64,000 nt of DNA. It comes from Niastella sp. OAS944. GTDB taxonomy: Bacteria > Bacteroidota > Bacteroidia > Chitinophagales > Chitinophagaceae. The translations under genes were made by a program, and so were the position numbers. How positions within the stretch are numbered: the stretch's first letter is position 1; each line of letters opens with the position of its first letter. This document shows positions 50,223 through 59,387 of this stretch, in pieces. The notes under the pieces were generated by a model. It searched no databases. It was given only the letters and a program-made list of their open reading frames with translations, and was not told where the DNA came from. The stretch covers positions 496,001 to 560,000 of the forward strand of contig JANUBW010000003.1 in assembly GCA_024809215.1 (NCBI GenBank), written 5' to 3'.

Positions 50223-51389
50223 ATGCAGCCAACCCAACAATACCCCTTTATATTTTCCGATGCGCCTAAATACCGCATCCGGCGCCATCTGGCATTCTGG
50301 GGTTTCTGGTGGTTGTTTCAGGGGGTACTGTATTCTGTGATTGGTTATACCGGCACACCCACTTATTCAATACGCCTGTTAGATTCCTTTTGCGAATCGT
50401 TGGTTTACATGATAGCGCACATTTTCGTTGGCTTTATGCTCATGTATTTTGTTATTCCGCGTTTTCTGCTCAAACAAAAATACTGGCTCACAGCCTTGTG
50501 GGTAGCTATCAGCTTTTTAGGAGCCGCGGTAATTTCTACCATTTTATCGGCCACTATCATTCCTGAAATACAACGGGTGGTTATGCATGATGATGTTCAT
50601 CGTTTATATTTAAGAAAACGGGCCATCTTCGAAGTTCACCTGGCACTTATGGCCGGCTTACGTGGCGGCATTACTATTGGTGGTATTGCAGCGGCCATTA
50701 AATTAATGAAACACTGGTATGTTAAAGAACAACGCAATCTGCAATTGCAAAAAGAAAATGCCGAGGCTCAATTGCAGCTGCTAAAAGCCCAGGTTCACCC
50801 CCACTTTTTATTCAATACGCTTAATAACATTTACTCGCATACGCAAAACACCGCGCCGGTTGCATCGCAATTGGTAATGGGGCTATCAGATATGCTGCGT
50901 TTTATGTTGTATGAATGCAACCAACCGCAGGTGCCCCTGGAGAAAGAATTGAAAATGGTGCAGGATTATATTTCCCTGGAGCAGATCAGATACGACAAGA
51001 ACCTGGATGTTCACGTTGACCTGCCGGCCAATACCGATAACCTGGCAATTGCACCGCTGTTGCTGCTGCCGCTTGTTGAAAACTGTTTTAAACACGGCAC
51101 CAGCCATATGATAGATCAACCCTGGCTAAGCCTGCATGTTGCCATCGAAAACAACCGCATGTATGTAAAGCTCATGAACGGGAAAACCAATGAAGTAACA
51201 AGAATTAATTTCAAAGGCATTGGCATTATGAATGTACGCAAGCGGCTCGATTTTTTATACCCCGGCAAACATGAGCTTACAATTACCGACGAAGAAGAGG
51301 TATTCATTGTAAACCTTTGTCTGGAATTAGAGAAACTGCCCCTTACCAAAAAAGAAACCAGTAGTTATAAGCTTGCATATAATGGATGA
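50223..51389 (+). CDS. LytS-type sensor histidine kinase (His_kinase PF06580)
   Basis: A 388-residue kinase with four membrane helices in the first 165 residues, then a helical linker and the H-box QVHPHFLFNTLNNIYSHTQ, followed by a HATPase part with LLLLPLVENCFKHG and GKTNEVTRINFKGIGIMNVRKRL. It senses an unknown envelope or membrane signal and phosphorylates the response regulator encoded next, whose start overlaps its stop (ATGGATGA). This pair is a typical Bacteroidota LytS/LytTR system. Confidence 0.93.
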   Translation: MQPTQQYPFIFSDAPKYRIRRHLAFWGFWWLFQGVLYSVIGYTGTPTYSIRLLDSFCESLVYMIAHIFVGFMLMYFVIPRFLLKQKYWLTALWVAISFLGAAVISTILSATIIPEIQRVVMHDDVHRLYLRKRAIFEVHLALMAGLRGGITIGGIAAAIKLMKHWYVKEQRNLQLQKENAEAQLQLLKAQVHPHFLFNTLNNIYSHTQNTAPVASQLVMGLSDMLRFMLYECNQPQVPLEKELKMVQDYISLEQIRYDKNLDVHVDLPANTDNLAIAPLLLLPLVENCFKHGTSHMIDQPWLSLHVAIENNRMYVKLMNGKTNEVTRINFKGIGIMNVRKRLDFLYPGKHELTITDEEEVFIVNLCLELEKLPLTKKETSSYKLAYNG

Positions 51390-52113
51390 TATACAAACCA
51401 TACGATGCCTTATTATCGATGATGAACCGCCTGCGCGTGAGATCATTCGACGCTATGTTCAGGAAATACCAACGCTGCAACTGATGGGCGAATGCGCCAA
51501 CGCCATTCAGGCCCTTACATCCCTGCAACAGCACCCTGTTGATCTTTTATTTCTCGATATTCGTATGCCGCAGCTAAACGGTACCGATTTTATAAAAACA
51601 TTGAAGAACCCGCCCAAGGTCATAATCACAACTGCTTTTTCAGAATATGCACTGGAGGGGTATGAGCTGGATGTGGTAGATTACCTGATGAAACCCATTC
51701 GGTTCGATCGCTTTTTAAAGGCGGTCAATAAAGCTTATCCACTTGCTGGTTCAGCGCATACTTTAAAGCCTGTCGTTAGCACCGTAACAGAAGAAAAGAA
51801 AAATGAAAGTTTTGTTTACTTCCGCGCCGATCGTAAAATGGTAAAAGTGATGCTCGATGATATTTTATACATCGAAAGCATGAAAGATTACATTAAGGTA
51901 TATACCATACATGGCGTTATCATCACAAAACAGTCTATCAGCTCGGTAGAGGCTATGTTGCCCGAAAAACTTTTTGTACGTACCCACCGCTCATTTATAG
52001 TTTCCATTAACAAAATAAAAAGCTTCACTAACGAACTGGTTGAGGTTGATAAAACCGACATACCCATTGGGAAGCTATTTAGGAATGGCGTGATGAAAGT
52101 ATTTACTACCTGA
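51382..52113 (+). CDS. LytTR family response regulator
   Basis: A 243-residue regulator: receiver domain (RCLIIDDEPPAREII, phospho-acceptor Asp in FLDIRMPQLNG, TAFSEYALEGYELDVVDYLMKP) and a C-terminal LytTR DNA-binding domain (VYFRADRKMVKVMLDDILYIESMKDYIKVY, FVRTHRSFIVSINKI). The ATG at 51382 is used; a TTG at 51373 would add three residues. It overlaps the kinase gene by eight bases, so the two are coupled. Targets are unknown; a strong terminator follows. Confidence 0.95.
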   Translation: MDDIQTIRCLIIDDEPPAREIIRRYVQEIPTLQLMGECANAIQALTSLQQHPVDLLFLDIRMPQLNGTDFIKTLKNPPKVIITTAFSEYALEGYELDVVDYLMKPIRFDRFLKAVNKAYPLAGSAHTLKPVVSTVTEEKKNESFVYFRADRKMVKVMLDDILYIESMKDYIKVYTIHGVIITKQSISSVEAMLPEKLFVRTHRSFIVSINKIKSFTNELVEVDKTDIPIGKLFRNGVMKVFTT

Positions 52114-52120
52114 TAAAATA

Positions 52121-52153
52121 ACAAAGGGTCCCGGTTCAGCCGGGACCCTTTGT
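52121..52153. terminator. Bidirectional terminator between the LytTR and helicase genes
   Basis: Perfect 14-bp arms ACAAAGGGTCCCGG (52121-52134) and reverse complement (52140-52153) around TTCAG. It lies between the convergent stops at 52113 and 52175. Confidence 0.85.
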
Positions 52154-52174
52154 CTATTGTCAATTACTTATTGT

Positions 52175-54544
52175 CTATTGTTCAATTATCCTTAACCGCG
52201 CATAGTTAAGCATGATCTTTTTCTCACCATTCAGTTCAAACTTAACGGTTGCAATGGGGTTGTGCGAACTTCCTTCCATTTTTACCACTTCGCCAAAACC
52301 AAATTTCTGGTGCTCAACCCGCTGCCCTACCTGTAAGTTAGATACATCGCTGGCAACAAAATCGGCCGAAGGCGTATGCTCAACCGGTTTGCTTTGCGGC
52401 TTGGGCGAAATATAAGAAGGCGTAGTAGATGTTGGGGTTGTTGTTGCTTTCTTTGATGGTGGCGGACCGTAGCGTTTTTCAGCCTGGTTGGCCGATTGGC
52501 CACCGCCCCAGCCGCCGCCAGTTGATCCGTAGGAGCTGCGATTGCCGCCAGTGCCGGTTTGGTTACGCATACCGCCACCAGCAAAACTTCTGTCAACATA
52601 TTGCGGAGGCAGTTCTTCTAAAAAGCGGCTCGGTTCGTTTTGCACCAGGTTACCAAATCGGTAACGGGTATTGGCGTAAGAGATCCAAAGTCTTTCTTTG
52701 GCTCTGGTAATTACCACATAAAACAACCGGCGTTCTTCTTCCAGTTCTTCGCGGGAGTTTATTGCCAGTGCATTGGGGAAAAGCATTTCTTCTAACCCGG
52801 CAGCAAACACACAACCAAACTCCAAACCTTTTGCCGCGTGAATCGACATTAATTTTACTGTATCGGCATTGGGGTCTTTTTCGTCGGCATCTGTAAGCAG
52901 GGTGATCTGTTGCAGATAAGCGCCCAGGCCTTTGTCGGTTACTTCACCATCTTCGGTATCGGGGCTTTCGGTCCATTCTTTTATACTGTTCAGCAACTCC
53001 TGCACGTTCTCGTACCGTTGAACACCTTCGGTGCTTTTATCGTTGAATAGTTCTTTTACAAAATTGGTTTGTTTACCAACATGCACCGCTACATCGTACG
53101 CGTTCTTGTTTTGCAGCATGCTGGCAAAGCTCTTGATCATGGTAACAAAATTTTCAATGGCTTCCAGCGTGCCGGCTTTAAAACCAGCCTGGTTCGCCCG
53201 CTCCAGTACTTCCCACATGGAAATGTTGTATTGGTTGGCTATCAATACCGTTTTATCGATGGTGGTTTTACCAATGCCCCGAACGGGATAATTGATAATA
53301 CGCTTCAACGCTTCTTCATCGCGTGGGTTAACGATCACGCGCAGGTAAGCAACGTAATCCTTGATCTCTTTGCGTGAGTAGAAGCTAAGACCACCAAACA
53401 TGGTATAGGGAATGGCCATACGCCGCAGGCTTTCTTCAAATGCACGGCTTTGTGCATTGGTGCGGTATAAGATGGCAAAATCGCGGTTATTATAATGGTT
53501 GCGCAGTTTTTGTTCCTGAATGGTATCTGCAACAAACTTACCTTCATCGTTATCGGTGTTTAACCGAACCAGCTTTATCTTCTCGCCCTCACCTTTTTCT
53601 GTCCAAAGGTTTTTAGGAATTTGTCCTTTGTTATTTTTGATCACTTCGTTGGCTACATCGAGAATACTTTTTGAACTGCGATAGTTTTGCTCCAGTTTCA
53701 CCACTTTGGCATCATCGTAATCTTTCTGAAACTGTAAAATGTTTTCAATGGTGGCGCCGCGGAAGCTATAGATACTTTGCGCATCGTCACCCACCACGCA
53801 CACATTTTCGTGCATGGCGCCAAGCAGTTTTATTACTTCATACTGTGCGGGGTTGGTATCCTGGTACTCATCAACCAGAATGTATTTAAACTTGCGTTGG
53901 TATTTGCTCAGTGATTCGGGAACAGTTCTAAGCAACTCATAAAACTTCAACAGCAGATCGTCGAAGTCCATAGCGCCGTTCTTAAAACAACGTTTTACAT
54001 ATGCGTCGTAGATCTGTGCAATGGCGGGGCGGTTAGCGCGCATGTCTTCCTGCTGACACGCGTAATCATTTGCATATTCTGCAGGGCCCACCAATGCGTT
54101 CTTTGCACCTGAGATACGATTATAAACAGCAGCGGGTTTGTACACTTTGTCATCGAGGTTCATCTCGTTCACCACTGTTTTTATAACGCTCTTGGTATCG
54201 TCGGTATCGTAAATGGTAAAGTTGTTGGGATAACCAATGTTATGTGCCTCGCCACGTAAAATACGGGCAAACACACTATGGAAAGTACCTATATACAGGT
54301 TCCTGGCGTCGCTGTTGCCAAGCACTTTTTCAATACGTTCCTTCATTTCCTTGGCGGCCTTATTGGTAAAGGTGAGCGCCAGTATGTTAAAAGCATCAAC
54401 ACCGGTGGCCATTAAGTGAGCAATACGGGTGGTAAGTACTTTTGTTTTTCCACTACCGGCCCCCGCCACAATCATTAACGGACCATCTCTATGTAAAACG
54501 GCTTCACGCTGTTGCGCGTTCAATCCCTGTAAATAATCTTGCAT
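52175..54544 (-). CDS. pcrA: ATP-dependent DNA helicase, PcrA/UvrD type
   Basis: A 789-residue superfamily 1A helicase. The Q motif LNAQQREAV and Walker A GAGSGKT (28-34) open the protein; AAKEMKER, DEYQDTN (Walker B), QNYRS, MSIHAAKGLEF and VVITRAKERL follow as motifs Ia-VI. A Gly/Ser/Thr-rich linker leads to a C-terminal Tudor-like segment (LQVGQRVEHQKFGFGEVVKMEG), as in PcrA/UvrD proteins that bind RNA polymerase. It works in nucleotide excision repair, replication restart and removal of stalled polymerase. Length is normal for Bacteroidota PcrA. Confidence 0.95.
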   Translation of the reverse strand: MQDYLQGLNAQQREAVLHRDGPLMIVAGAGSGKTKVLTTRIAHLMATGVDAFNILALTFTNKAAKEMKERIEKVLGNSDARNLYIGTFHSVFARILRGEAHNIGYPNNFTIYDTDDTKSVIKTVVNEMNLDDKVYKPAAVYNRISGAKNALVGPAEYANDYACQQEDMRANRPAIAQIYDAYVKRCFKNGAMDFDDLLLKFYELLRTVPESLSKYQRKFKYILVDEYQDTNPAQYEVIKLLGAMHENVCVVGDDAQSIYSFRGATIENILQFQKDYDDAKVVKLEQNYRSSKSILDVANEVIKNNKGQIPKNLWTEKGEGEKIKLVRLNTDNDEGKFVADTIQEQKLRNHYNNRDFAILYRTNAQSRAFEESLRRMAIPYTMFGGLSFYSRKEIKDYVAYLRVIVNPRDEEALKRIINYPVRGIGKTTIDKTVLIANQYNISMWEVLERANQAGFKAGTLEAIENFVTMIKSFASMLQNKNAYDVAVHVGKQTNFVKELFNDKSTEGVQRYENVQELLNSIKEWTESPDTEDGEVTDKGLGAYLQQITLLTDADEKDPNADTVKLMSIHAAKGLEFGCVFAAGLEEMLFPNALAINSREELEEERRLFYVVITRAKERLWISYANTRYRFGNLVQNEPSRFLEELPPQYVDRSFAGGGMRNQTGTGGNRSSYGSTGGGWGGGQSANQAEKRYGPPPSKKATTTPTSTTPSYISPKPQSKPVEHTPSADFVASDVSNLQVGQRVEHQKFGFGEVVKMEGSSHNPIATVKFELNGEKKIMLNYARLRIIEQ

Positions 54545-54649
54545 TTATGCAAGTTAACGCCTCTGCTGATTATTTGTAGCGGAAAAAAAATATTAAATAC
54601 TGGTAGTTAATAACTAGTTATAAACTGTACCAAATTGAAGTTGTAGGAA

Positions 54650-54686
54650 TAAAAAAGTCCTGACAAGTACGAGTACAGTCAGGACT
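54650..54686 (-). terminator. Terminator of the small gene at 54736
   Basis: Arms AGTCCTGAC (54656-54664) and GTCAGGACT (54678-54686) with a 13-base loop, followed on the minus strand by TTTTT. The loop shares GACAAGTAC with the terminator at 57171. Confidence 0.75.
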
Positions 54687-54735
54687 AAATATATTATGGT
54701 TCGGGAGAAATGGGTTAAAGGTATGAACCAGTTGC

Positions 54736-55089
54736 TTACGCTGTTGTTTCCTCTAAAGCCAGTGCTTCTGGTTGCGGAGTAACATTTTTGATGCTCACCT
54801 GGAACTTAGTGTTCAGGCTAATAGCGTAATTGTTGTTAGCGAACAACGTTTTGCAAGTAGCATCTTCCAGCATTACAGTAGCCAGATCGAGGGCTAACTG
54901 AGATGTGCTTATCACATTAGCTACTTTGCCATTGGTAAACTCAATGGTGAATTTGTACCCGGCTTTGCGTGCAACGCCGGCTTTTTCAAAATCAGGACGA
55001 TTGAGGTTGAGCACTTGATCACCCGCGGCCGACTTCTTCATTAAAATTCTCAGAATGGGCAGGTATTTGAGCCAAATGTGAGTATACAT
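54736..55089 (-). CDS. Conserved hypothetical protein
   Basis: A 117-residue protein starting at the ATG before YTHIWLKYLPILRILMKKS; an in-frame start at 55152 is possible but the extra 21 residues are not protein-like. After a basic amphipathic helix, residues 30-110 read LNLNRPDFEKAGVARKAGYKFTIEFTNGKVANVISTSQLALDLATVMLED, predicted alpha/beta, with an acidic end. No family recognised. The pattern suggests a cytosolic, possibly ribosome- or nucleoid-linked small protein, but that is a guess. A terminator follows. Confidence 0.65.
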   Translation of the reverse strand: MYTHIWLKYLPILRILMKKSAAGDQVLNLNRPDFEKAGVARKAGYKFTIEFTNGKVANVISTSQLALDLATVMLEDATCKTLFANNNYAISLNTKFQVSIKNVTPQPEALALEETTA

Positions 55090-55261
55090 TATAATAATCG
55101 GTTTTACTATGGAAATAACTAAACTCTTTTGTACGGCAGCAAGCGTCTGCAAAGATGCAAATTTAATTTGCGAAAAACGAATGAAAAACTAAAAACCTAT
55201 GAATGTTTTTCCAATCAGTAATTGCAAACCCTTATTGAGCAAGCTACATGAAAAAAATTCC

Positions 55262-57127
55262 TCACTTATTATTCCACACATTATTCTTCTTATTTACATC
55301 GGGAACATAGGTACTACCCAGGGAAATTGATTTAACAGACGTTTTTGCAGTGAGTGCCAAGGTGACTGAATTCGATTTCTCCCACACAGCTACGGATCGA
55401 TGTACTGTGCTCTTTGTACCATCAGCATAAGTAATTGTTAAATCAACCGGAACGGGTTTATTTCCAACACAATCAACCGTTACGGTGTAGCCTGTTGCAG
55501 TTTTAACCACTTTTTTTAACGACAGGTCGGGAATACCTCCATCGAGGAACCATCTTTTCCAGAACCAGTTCAAATTTTTTCCTGCGCCCACGTTCATACA
55601 ATTAAAAAAATCGAAAGGAAGAGGATGTTTACCTTTCCACTGTTGAATATAAAAGTGTAATGCCGTAGTAAAAAGCGAATCGCCCAACAGATCTTTTACG
55701 TAGAGATATCCCAACGCCGGTTTAGGATACGAGTTTACAAAATAGTTACTGCCGCTAATTTGTGTTGAAAGCGTACCAATAGGAGAGTCGTTCTCAGTGC
55801 CTGCCAGTCGCTCATAACCGCCAACACCATAATCATCGGTAAGGCTGCTGTCGATGATCGATGAAATGATCCATTCGCCAATAGTTGCCCAGCCTTCATC
55901 CATCCACCCATATTTTGTTTCGTTGGTACCCATGTAAAAAGGAAACATCATGTGGAACACTTCGTGATCGACCAGTTCAATTGTTTCGACCCTGCTGGCA
56001 AGCGGGTTATCGTTCACCATCATTGGATATTCCATTTGATCGAGCCCATCTACAATGGTTACGTGCGAATAGGGAAAAGGCCAGCGCGGAAACACATAAC
56101 TCATAGCCCAAACTGTTTTACGGCCAAAATCAACCACTTCATAATAATCTTTGTGCGAGGGATTAAAAACCGCATCAACTCTTGTTCTTCTTTTTGTAGC
56201 GGCATCTACTTCCAAACTGGTCGATTTCCACATATAGTGATCGCTTACGGCAAACGCAAAATCGCATACATCGGTTGCAGCAAATTTCCAGGTGTTGAAC
56301 GCGTTTTGTTTGGTGATATTCTTTCTTTGCAGGTCGGCCGAATCAATTATTTCAACGACACCGTCCTGTTTTTCGGCTGTTTGTAAACGCTGGCAATAGG
56401 TTTCGGTGAACACATCGCTGCAATTGGTAAGATCGCCGGTTGCCCACACTACAAAATTTGTGGGTACTGTAACAGCTACATTAAAATTGCCAAAATCATT
56501 GTAGAACTCCTGCGGTCCGGTATAGGGTTCTGTATTCCAGCCATCAACATCATCATACACGGCTATACGCGGAAAAAAGTAGGCAATAAAATCGGCGCCG
56601 GGTTCAATTTCACCGGTACGAATGTGTGAGGTTTTATTAAGCGTATACGAATATTGAATGCTGAACTTCATGGTACCGCCGGGCGCCAATGTACTAACCG
56701 GTACGGTCATATTGGTACCGCTAATGTGTAGCCGGGTGCTATCTACAGCTGTGCCATTGTATTGGAACGATGAAATGCGAACGCCGTCTGTAATATCGGA
56801 AGGTTTTACCGGCATCAGGCGAATGCTTCCTTTTTTGTAAATATTGGGATACAGTTTAAATACAATCTGTTGCAGGTTATTGGGGCTGTTATTAACATAT
56901 TCAATGTCAACTTTACCGGAGAGCAGCCGCGTGGCCGGGTCAAAATTGATATCGATAGTATAGTTGCCTGTGTTTTGCCAGTATTTTGCACCGGGTTGCC
57001 CATTGTTGGTGCGTGTGCCTTTTTCATTGGCGCTTTCTAAATTTCTTGGCCTGGTTAACGTTACCTGGCCTATGGAAGCAATACTGCTAAGCAACGCTAT
57101 TAAAATCAGTAACCGGCGTATTGTCAT
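55262..57127 (-). CDS. M1 family metallopeptidase (aminopeptidase-like), exported
   Basis: A 621-residue protein with a signal peptide (1-20) and an M1 peptidase domain: N-terminal beta domain, then the zinc site HEVFH at 388-392 with the third ligand Glu411 in WMDEGWAT, 18 residues after the second His, as in all M1 enzymes. The GxMEN exopeptidase motif is replaced by QMEYPMM near 364, so substrate specificity may differ from standard aminopeptidases. It likely trims peptides in the periplasm or at the surface. Transcribed leftward; a terminator lies between it and the next gene upstream. Confidence 0.9.
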   Translation of the reverse strand: MTIRRLLILIALLSSIASIGQVTLTRPRNLESANEKGTRTNNGQPGAKYWQNTGNYTIDINFDPATRLLSGKVDIEYVNNSPNNLQQIVFKLYPNIYKKGSIRLMPVKPSDITDGVRISSFQYNGTAVDSTRLHISGTNMTVPVSTLAPGGTMKFSIQYSYTLNKTSHIRTGEIEPGADFIAYFFPRIAVYDDVDGWNTEPYTGPQEFYNDFGNFNVAVTVPTNFVVWATGDLTNCSDVFTETYCQRLQTAEKQDGVVEIIDSADLQRKNITKQNAFNTWKFAATDVCDFAFAVSDHYMWKSTSLEVDAATKRRTRVDAVFNPSHKDYYEVVDFGRKTVWAMSYVFPRWPFPYSHVTIVDGLDQMEYPMMVNDNPLASRVETIELVDHEVFHMMFPFYMGTNETKYGWMDEGWATIGEWIISSIIDSSLTDDYGVGGYERLAGTENDSPIGTLSTQISGSNYFVNSYPKPALGYLYVKDLLGDSLFTTALHFYIQQWKGKHPLPFDFFNCMNVGAGKNLNWFWKRWFLDGGIPDLSLKKVVKTATGYTVTVDCVGNKPVPVDLTITYADGTKSTVHRSVAVWEKSNSVTLALTAKTSVKSISLGSTYVPDVNKKNNVWNNK

Positions 57128-57170
57128 AAAGACTTGTTTCCCTGAAGTTATAAAACCGTTAGGACATTAA

Positions 57171-57201
57171 AAAGCCCCCGACAAGTACAGTCGGGGGCTT
57201 T
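57171..57201 (-). terminator. Terminator of the gene at 57220
   Basis: Perfect arms AAAGCCCCCGAC (57171-57182) and reverse complement (57190-57201), loop AAGTACA, with further A residues before it that give a T-tail on the minus strand. It sits 19 bases past the stop of the gene at 57220. Same arm end and loop (GACAAGTACxxGTC) as the terminator at 54656. Confidence 0.85.
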
Positions 57202-57219
57202 ACTATTATTATCGGCCAA

Positions 57220-58782
57220 TCAGGCTTTACTGAGTAAGCGGTGCCGGCTTTCTAAATATTTTCCATATACAACATCGCGCATAGGCTTCTGGTATACTTT
57301 GCTTTCCGTCCAGGAAATAATATCGAGGTATGCGAATGCCCTGGTTTCAAATGGGTTCTTTTCAAGATGTTTGATCTTATGTAAGAATTTTTCCAACTCG
57401 GGCTTTAACTCACGCGGACTTATTCCAAATGAATGACGCAGGAATTTCAGCATTTCTTCTTCTACCACTGTTATGTTCTTCATACGGGCCATAAAGCGGA
57501 AAACCGATTTGCTGAGAGATTCCATCAGCTCGTAGTTACCCATTTCGTAGTGGGCCAGCATATGAAGTAAACGCGCGTAACATTGCAGGTCAACCCGCAG
57601 GTCAATAGGTCCGTTGATAATGCGCTGCAGGTAATCGATACATTTTTCAAAATCGCCATTTCCAAAATGCAGGGTGGCAATCTTGTAGTTGAATACCAGA
57701 ATACGGTGCTGATCAACAAACAGCGCATATTCTTCCAGCTTTTCCTCAATTTCAGGCACAAGGGCAAGACCTTCGCGGAAGGTGCCCTGCATCAGGTGCT
57801 GGTTAATTTTGGCGCTGTTTATATAAATAAATGTATGTGTGCGGAAGTTGTCGTGGTGCGTAGCAACGGGTGTTTTAGAAAACTCTTCAAACTGCTTTAG
57901 CGTAATTTCAAATCGTTTGAAGTTACGCAAATCAAAATGGGCATTCAGCAGGTTATGCATGCCCTTTATATAGTGCCCGGTTTCTACTTCCTTCATCAGC
58001 GGATGTTCTTCGTACAGATCTATCCACTTTTGGCCGTAGCGGTAATACATTAAAAAGTCCTGCTTTATAAATGCATACCAGCTATAGCTTTGGTACAGGT
58101 AAAGCTTTTCGTAAAAGCCATTCACTTCACCCAGGTCGGCAGGCAGATATTCTTTGAAGAATTTATCCATTTGCTGCAGATCTTCGGGGTTGCGGGCGTG
58201 ACCATTAAGCACAAACCACCGGTACATAAGCAGGGCGAGGTTCGAAAGCCGGGTAACGCGGTCGATATGACTGCTTATTTCCTGTGCTTCCTCAGCTAAT
58301 TGAAGTGTTTTTTCGGTAGAACTGCGGGTAATATGAAGGGTTTCGATCTTTTTCTCCAGAGAGATAACCTGTGCCAGGAAATTGAACTTCTGGTTGGCAC
58401 GTGCAATCTCCTTGGCCTTTTCAAGAATTTTAAGGCCTTGCAGTTTTAATCCCTTATTGTAAAGCACCCGTGCATGATCAAGGTGTTCACTGAGTTGAAG
58501 ATCAATATTTTCGGTAGCCTTTAACAGCCTAAGGCTGGCCAATAACTGTTTATATAAATGTGTTTTTATGTTGGCAAGTTGCGGCTTCTTAATGTCTGGT
58601 AACTTTTTAAGCAACAACTTTTCGTCATATTCGGGCAATTTATCCAACGCGTCGAATAAGCGTATGATCTTTAAGTCTTCGTTTGCCGAACTCCTTTTTA
58701 TATAAAGTTTAAAGTGCCTCTTTTCCGACTTCTCCAGTGAATGAACCAATTGAAACAATGCATCTGTAAATCGGTTGGACAT
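57220..58782 (-). CDS. Large helical-repeat protein, hypothetical
   Basis: A 520-residue cytosolic protein, helical throughout, with TPR-like patterns (KLQGLKILEKAKEIARANQKFNFLAQVISLEKKIE, FEKCIDYLQRIINGP, CYARLLHMLAHYEMGNYELMESLSKSVFRFM). The N-terminus SNRFTDALFQLVHSLEKSEKRHFKLYIKRS is a recurring start in a Bacteroidota-specific family I recognise but cannot name. No catalytic motif or export signal. It may scaffold protein complexes. It begins at 58782, with a repeat-rich region upstream. Confidence 0.75.
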   Translation of the reverse strand: MSNRFTDALFQLVHSLEKSEKRHFKLYIKRSSANEDLKIIRLFDALDKLPEYDEKLLLKKLPDIKKPQLANIKTHLYKQLLASLRLLKATENIDLQLSEHLDHARVLYNKGLKLQGLKILEKAKEIARANQKFNFLAQVISLEKKIETLHITRSSTEKTLQLAEEAQEISSHIDRVTRLSNLALLMYRWFVLNGHARNPEDLQQMDKFFKEYLPADLGEVNGFYEKLYLYQSYSWYAFIKQDFLMYYRYGQKWIDLYEEHPLMKEVETGHYIKGMHNLLNAHFDLRNFKRFEITLKQFEEFSKTPVATHHDNFRTHTFIYINSAKINQHLMQGTFREGLALVPEIEEKLEEYALFVDQHRILVFNYKIATLHFGNGDFEKCIDYLQRIINGPIDLRVDLQCYARLLHMLAHYEMGNYELMESLSKSVFRFMARMKNITVVEEEMLKFLRHSFGISPRELKPELEKFLHKIKHLEKNPFETRAFAYLDIISWTESKVYQKPMRDVVYGKYLESRHRLLSKA

Positions 58783-58932
58783 AATTATGAAATTTGCCTG
58801 AAACTCAATACCGGCAAGGGTTTTAGGATTTCTTTCACACTCTTGGCGTAATTAAACCGGTAGTAAGATGTATTGAAAGATACGGATTTACATCCTACTT
58901 TTGATTCAGCAAATGAGCAAAATGATAATGGG

Positions 58933-59056
58933 AAGCAATCGTTAGTGTATAGCAATCATTAGAGGCTCAAAAAAGAATACGGCAAGTTAATACGCGGTAT
59001 TCAAAAAGACAAATAGATTTATCTCTTTTTTCATATGGCAAGCAATCGTTAGAGGC
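58933..59056. repeat. Direct repeats AGCAATCnTTAG
   Basis: Copies at 58933-58944 (AGCAATCGTTAG), 58951-58966 (AGCAATCATTAGAGGC) and 59041-59056 (AGCAATCGTTAGAGGC). The last two share 15 of 16 bases, 90 bases apart. Confidence 0.65.
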
Positions 59057-59082
59057 CAGCTGTTTCTACAGGTGGCTTTTTT
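59055..59082 (+). terminator. Plus-strand terminator without an upstream gene
   Basis: GCCA-G-CTG / CAG-G-TGGC with a 6-base loop, followed by TTTTTT. No plus-strand coding gene precedes it for tens of kilobases on that side, so it may end an unannotated small RNA or be a remnant. Confidence 0.55.
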
Positions 59083-59130
59083 ATTTCCACTCTGCTAATA
59101 TAAGCCATTTTTTAATTTCCCGCGCTTTCT

Positions 59131-59175
59131 GTGATCTAAATCATATAAAAAAGGTGATTTTTTTGAATTTAGATC
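59131..59175. promoter_or_regulatory. CRP/FNR-like site within a long inverted repeat
   Basis: TGTGATCTAAATCATA (59131-59146) resembles the CRP half-sites TGTGA-6-TCA. GATCTAAAT (59133-59141) pairs with ATTTAGATC (59167-59175), with A-tracts and T-tracts inside that can also pair. No start codon lies close by. Confidence 0.35.
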
Positions 59176-59387
59176 TTAAAACATGACATTCACCTTTGTT
59201 ATTTTCCACTTATTTCTACCTGAATTTTCATTTTTTCAGCTTGGCACACAATAAAAAAGCGGATGTATATAATTATAATATATAGCACTGGGGCTAAGCT
59301 TACCCGATAGCGTTCCAGCCGTTGAAATTTCCTTTAAGCAAACGAAATGAGTAATAAGGGATATTGATAATCAATGAAGTAGTTAAA

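Larger units (their letters stand above)
58783..59387. other. Large non-coding region with direct repeats and regulatory-like sites
   Basis: About 600 bases without a gene. It holds AGCAATCGTTAG-type direct repeats (58933, 58951, 59041), the dyad GAATAC-16-GTATTC (58975-59002), a plus-strand terminator (59055-59082), a CRP/FNR-like site (59131-59145) within a larger hairpin (59133-59175), and AT-rich sequence. A small RNA reading rightward and ending near 59080 is possible. Confidence 0.45.
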
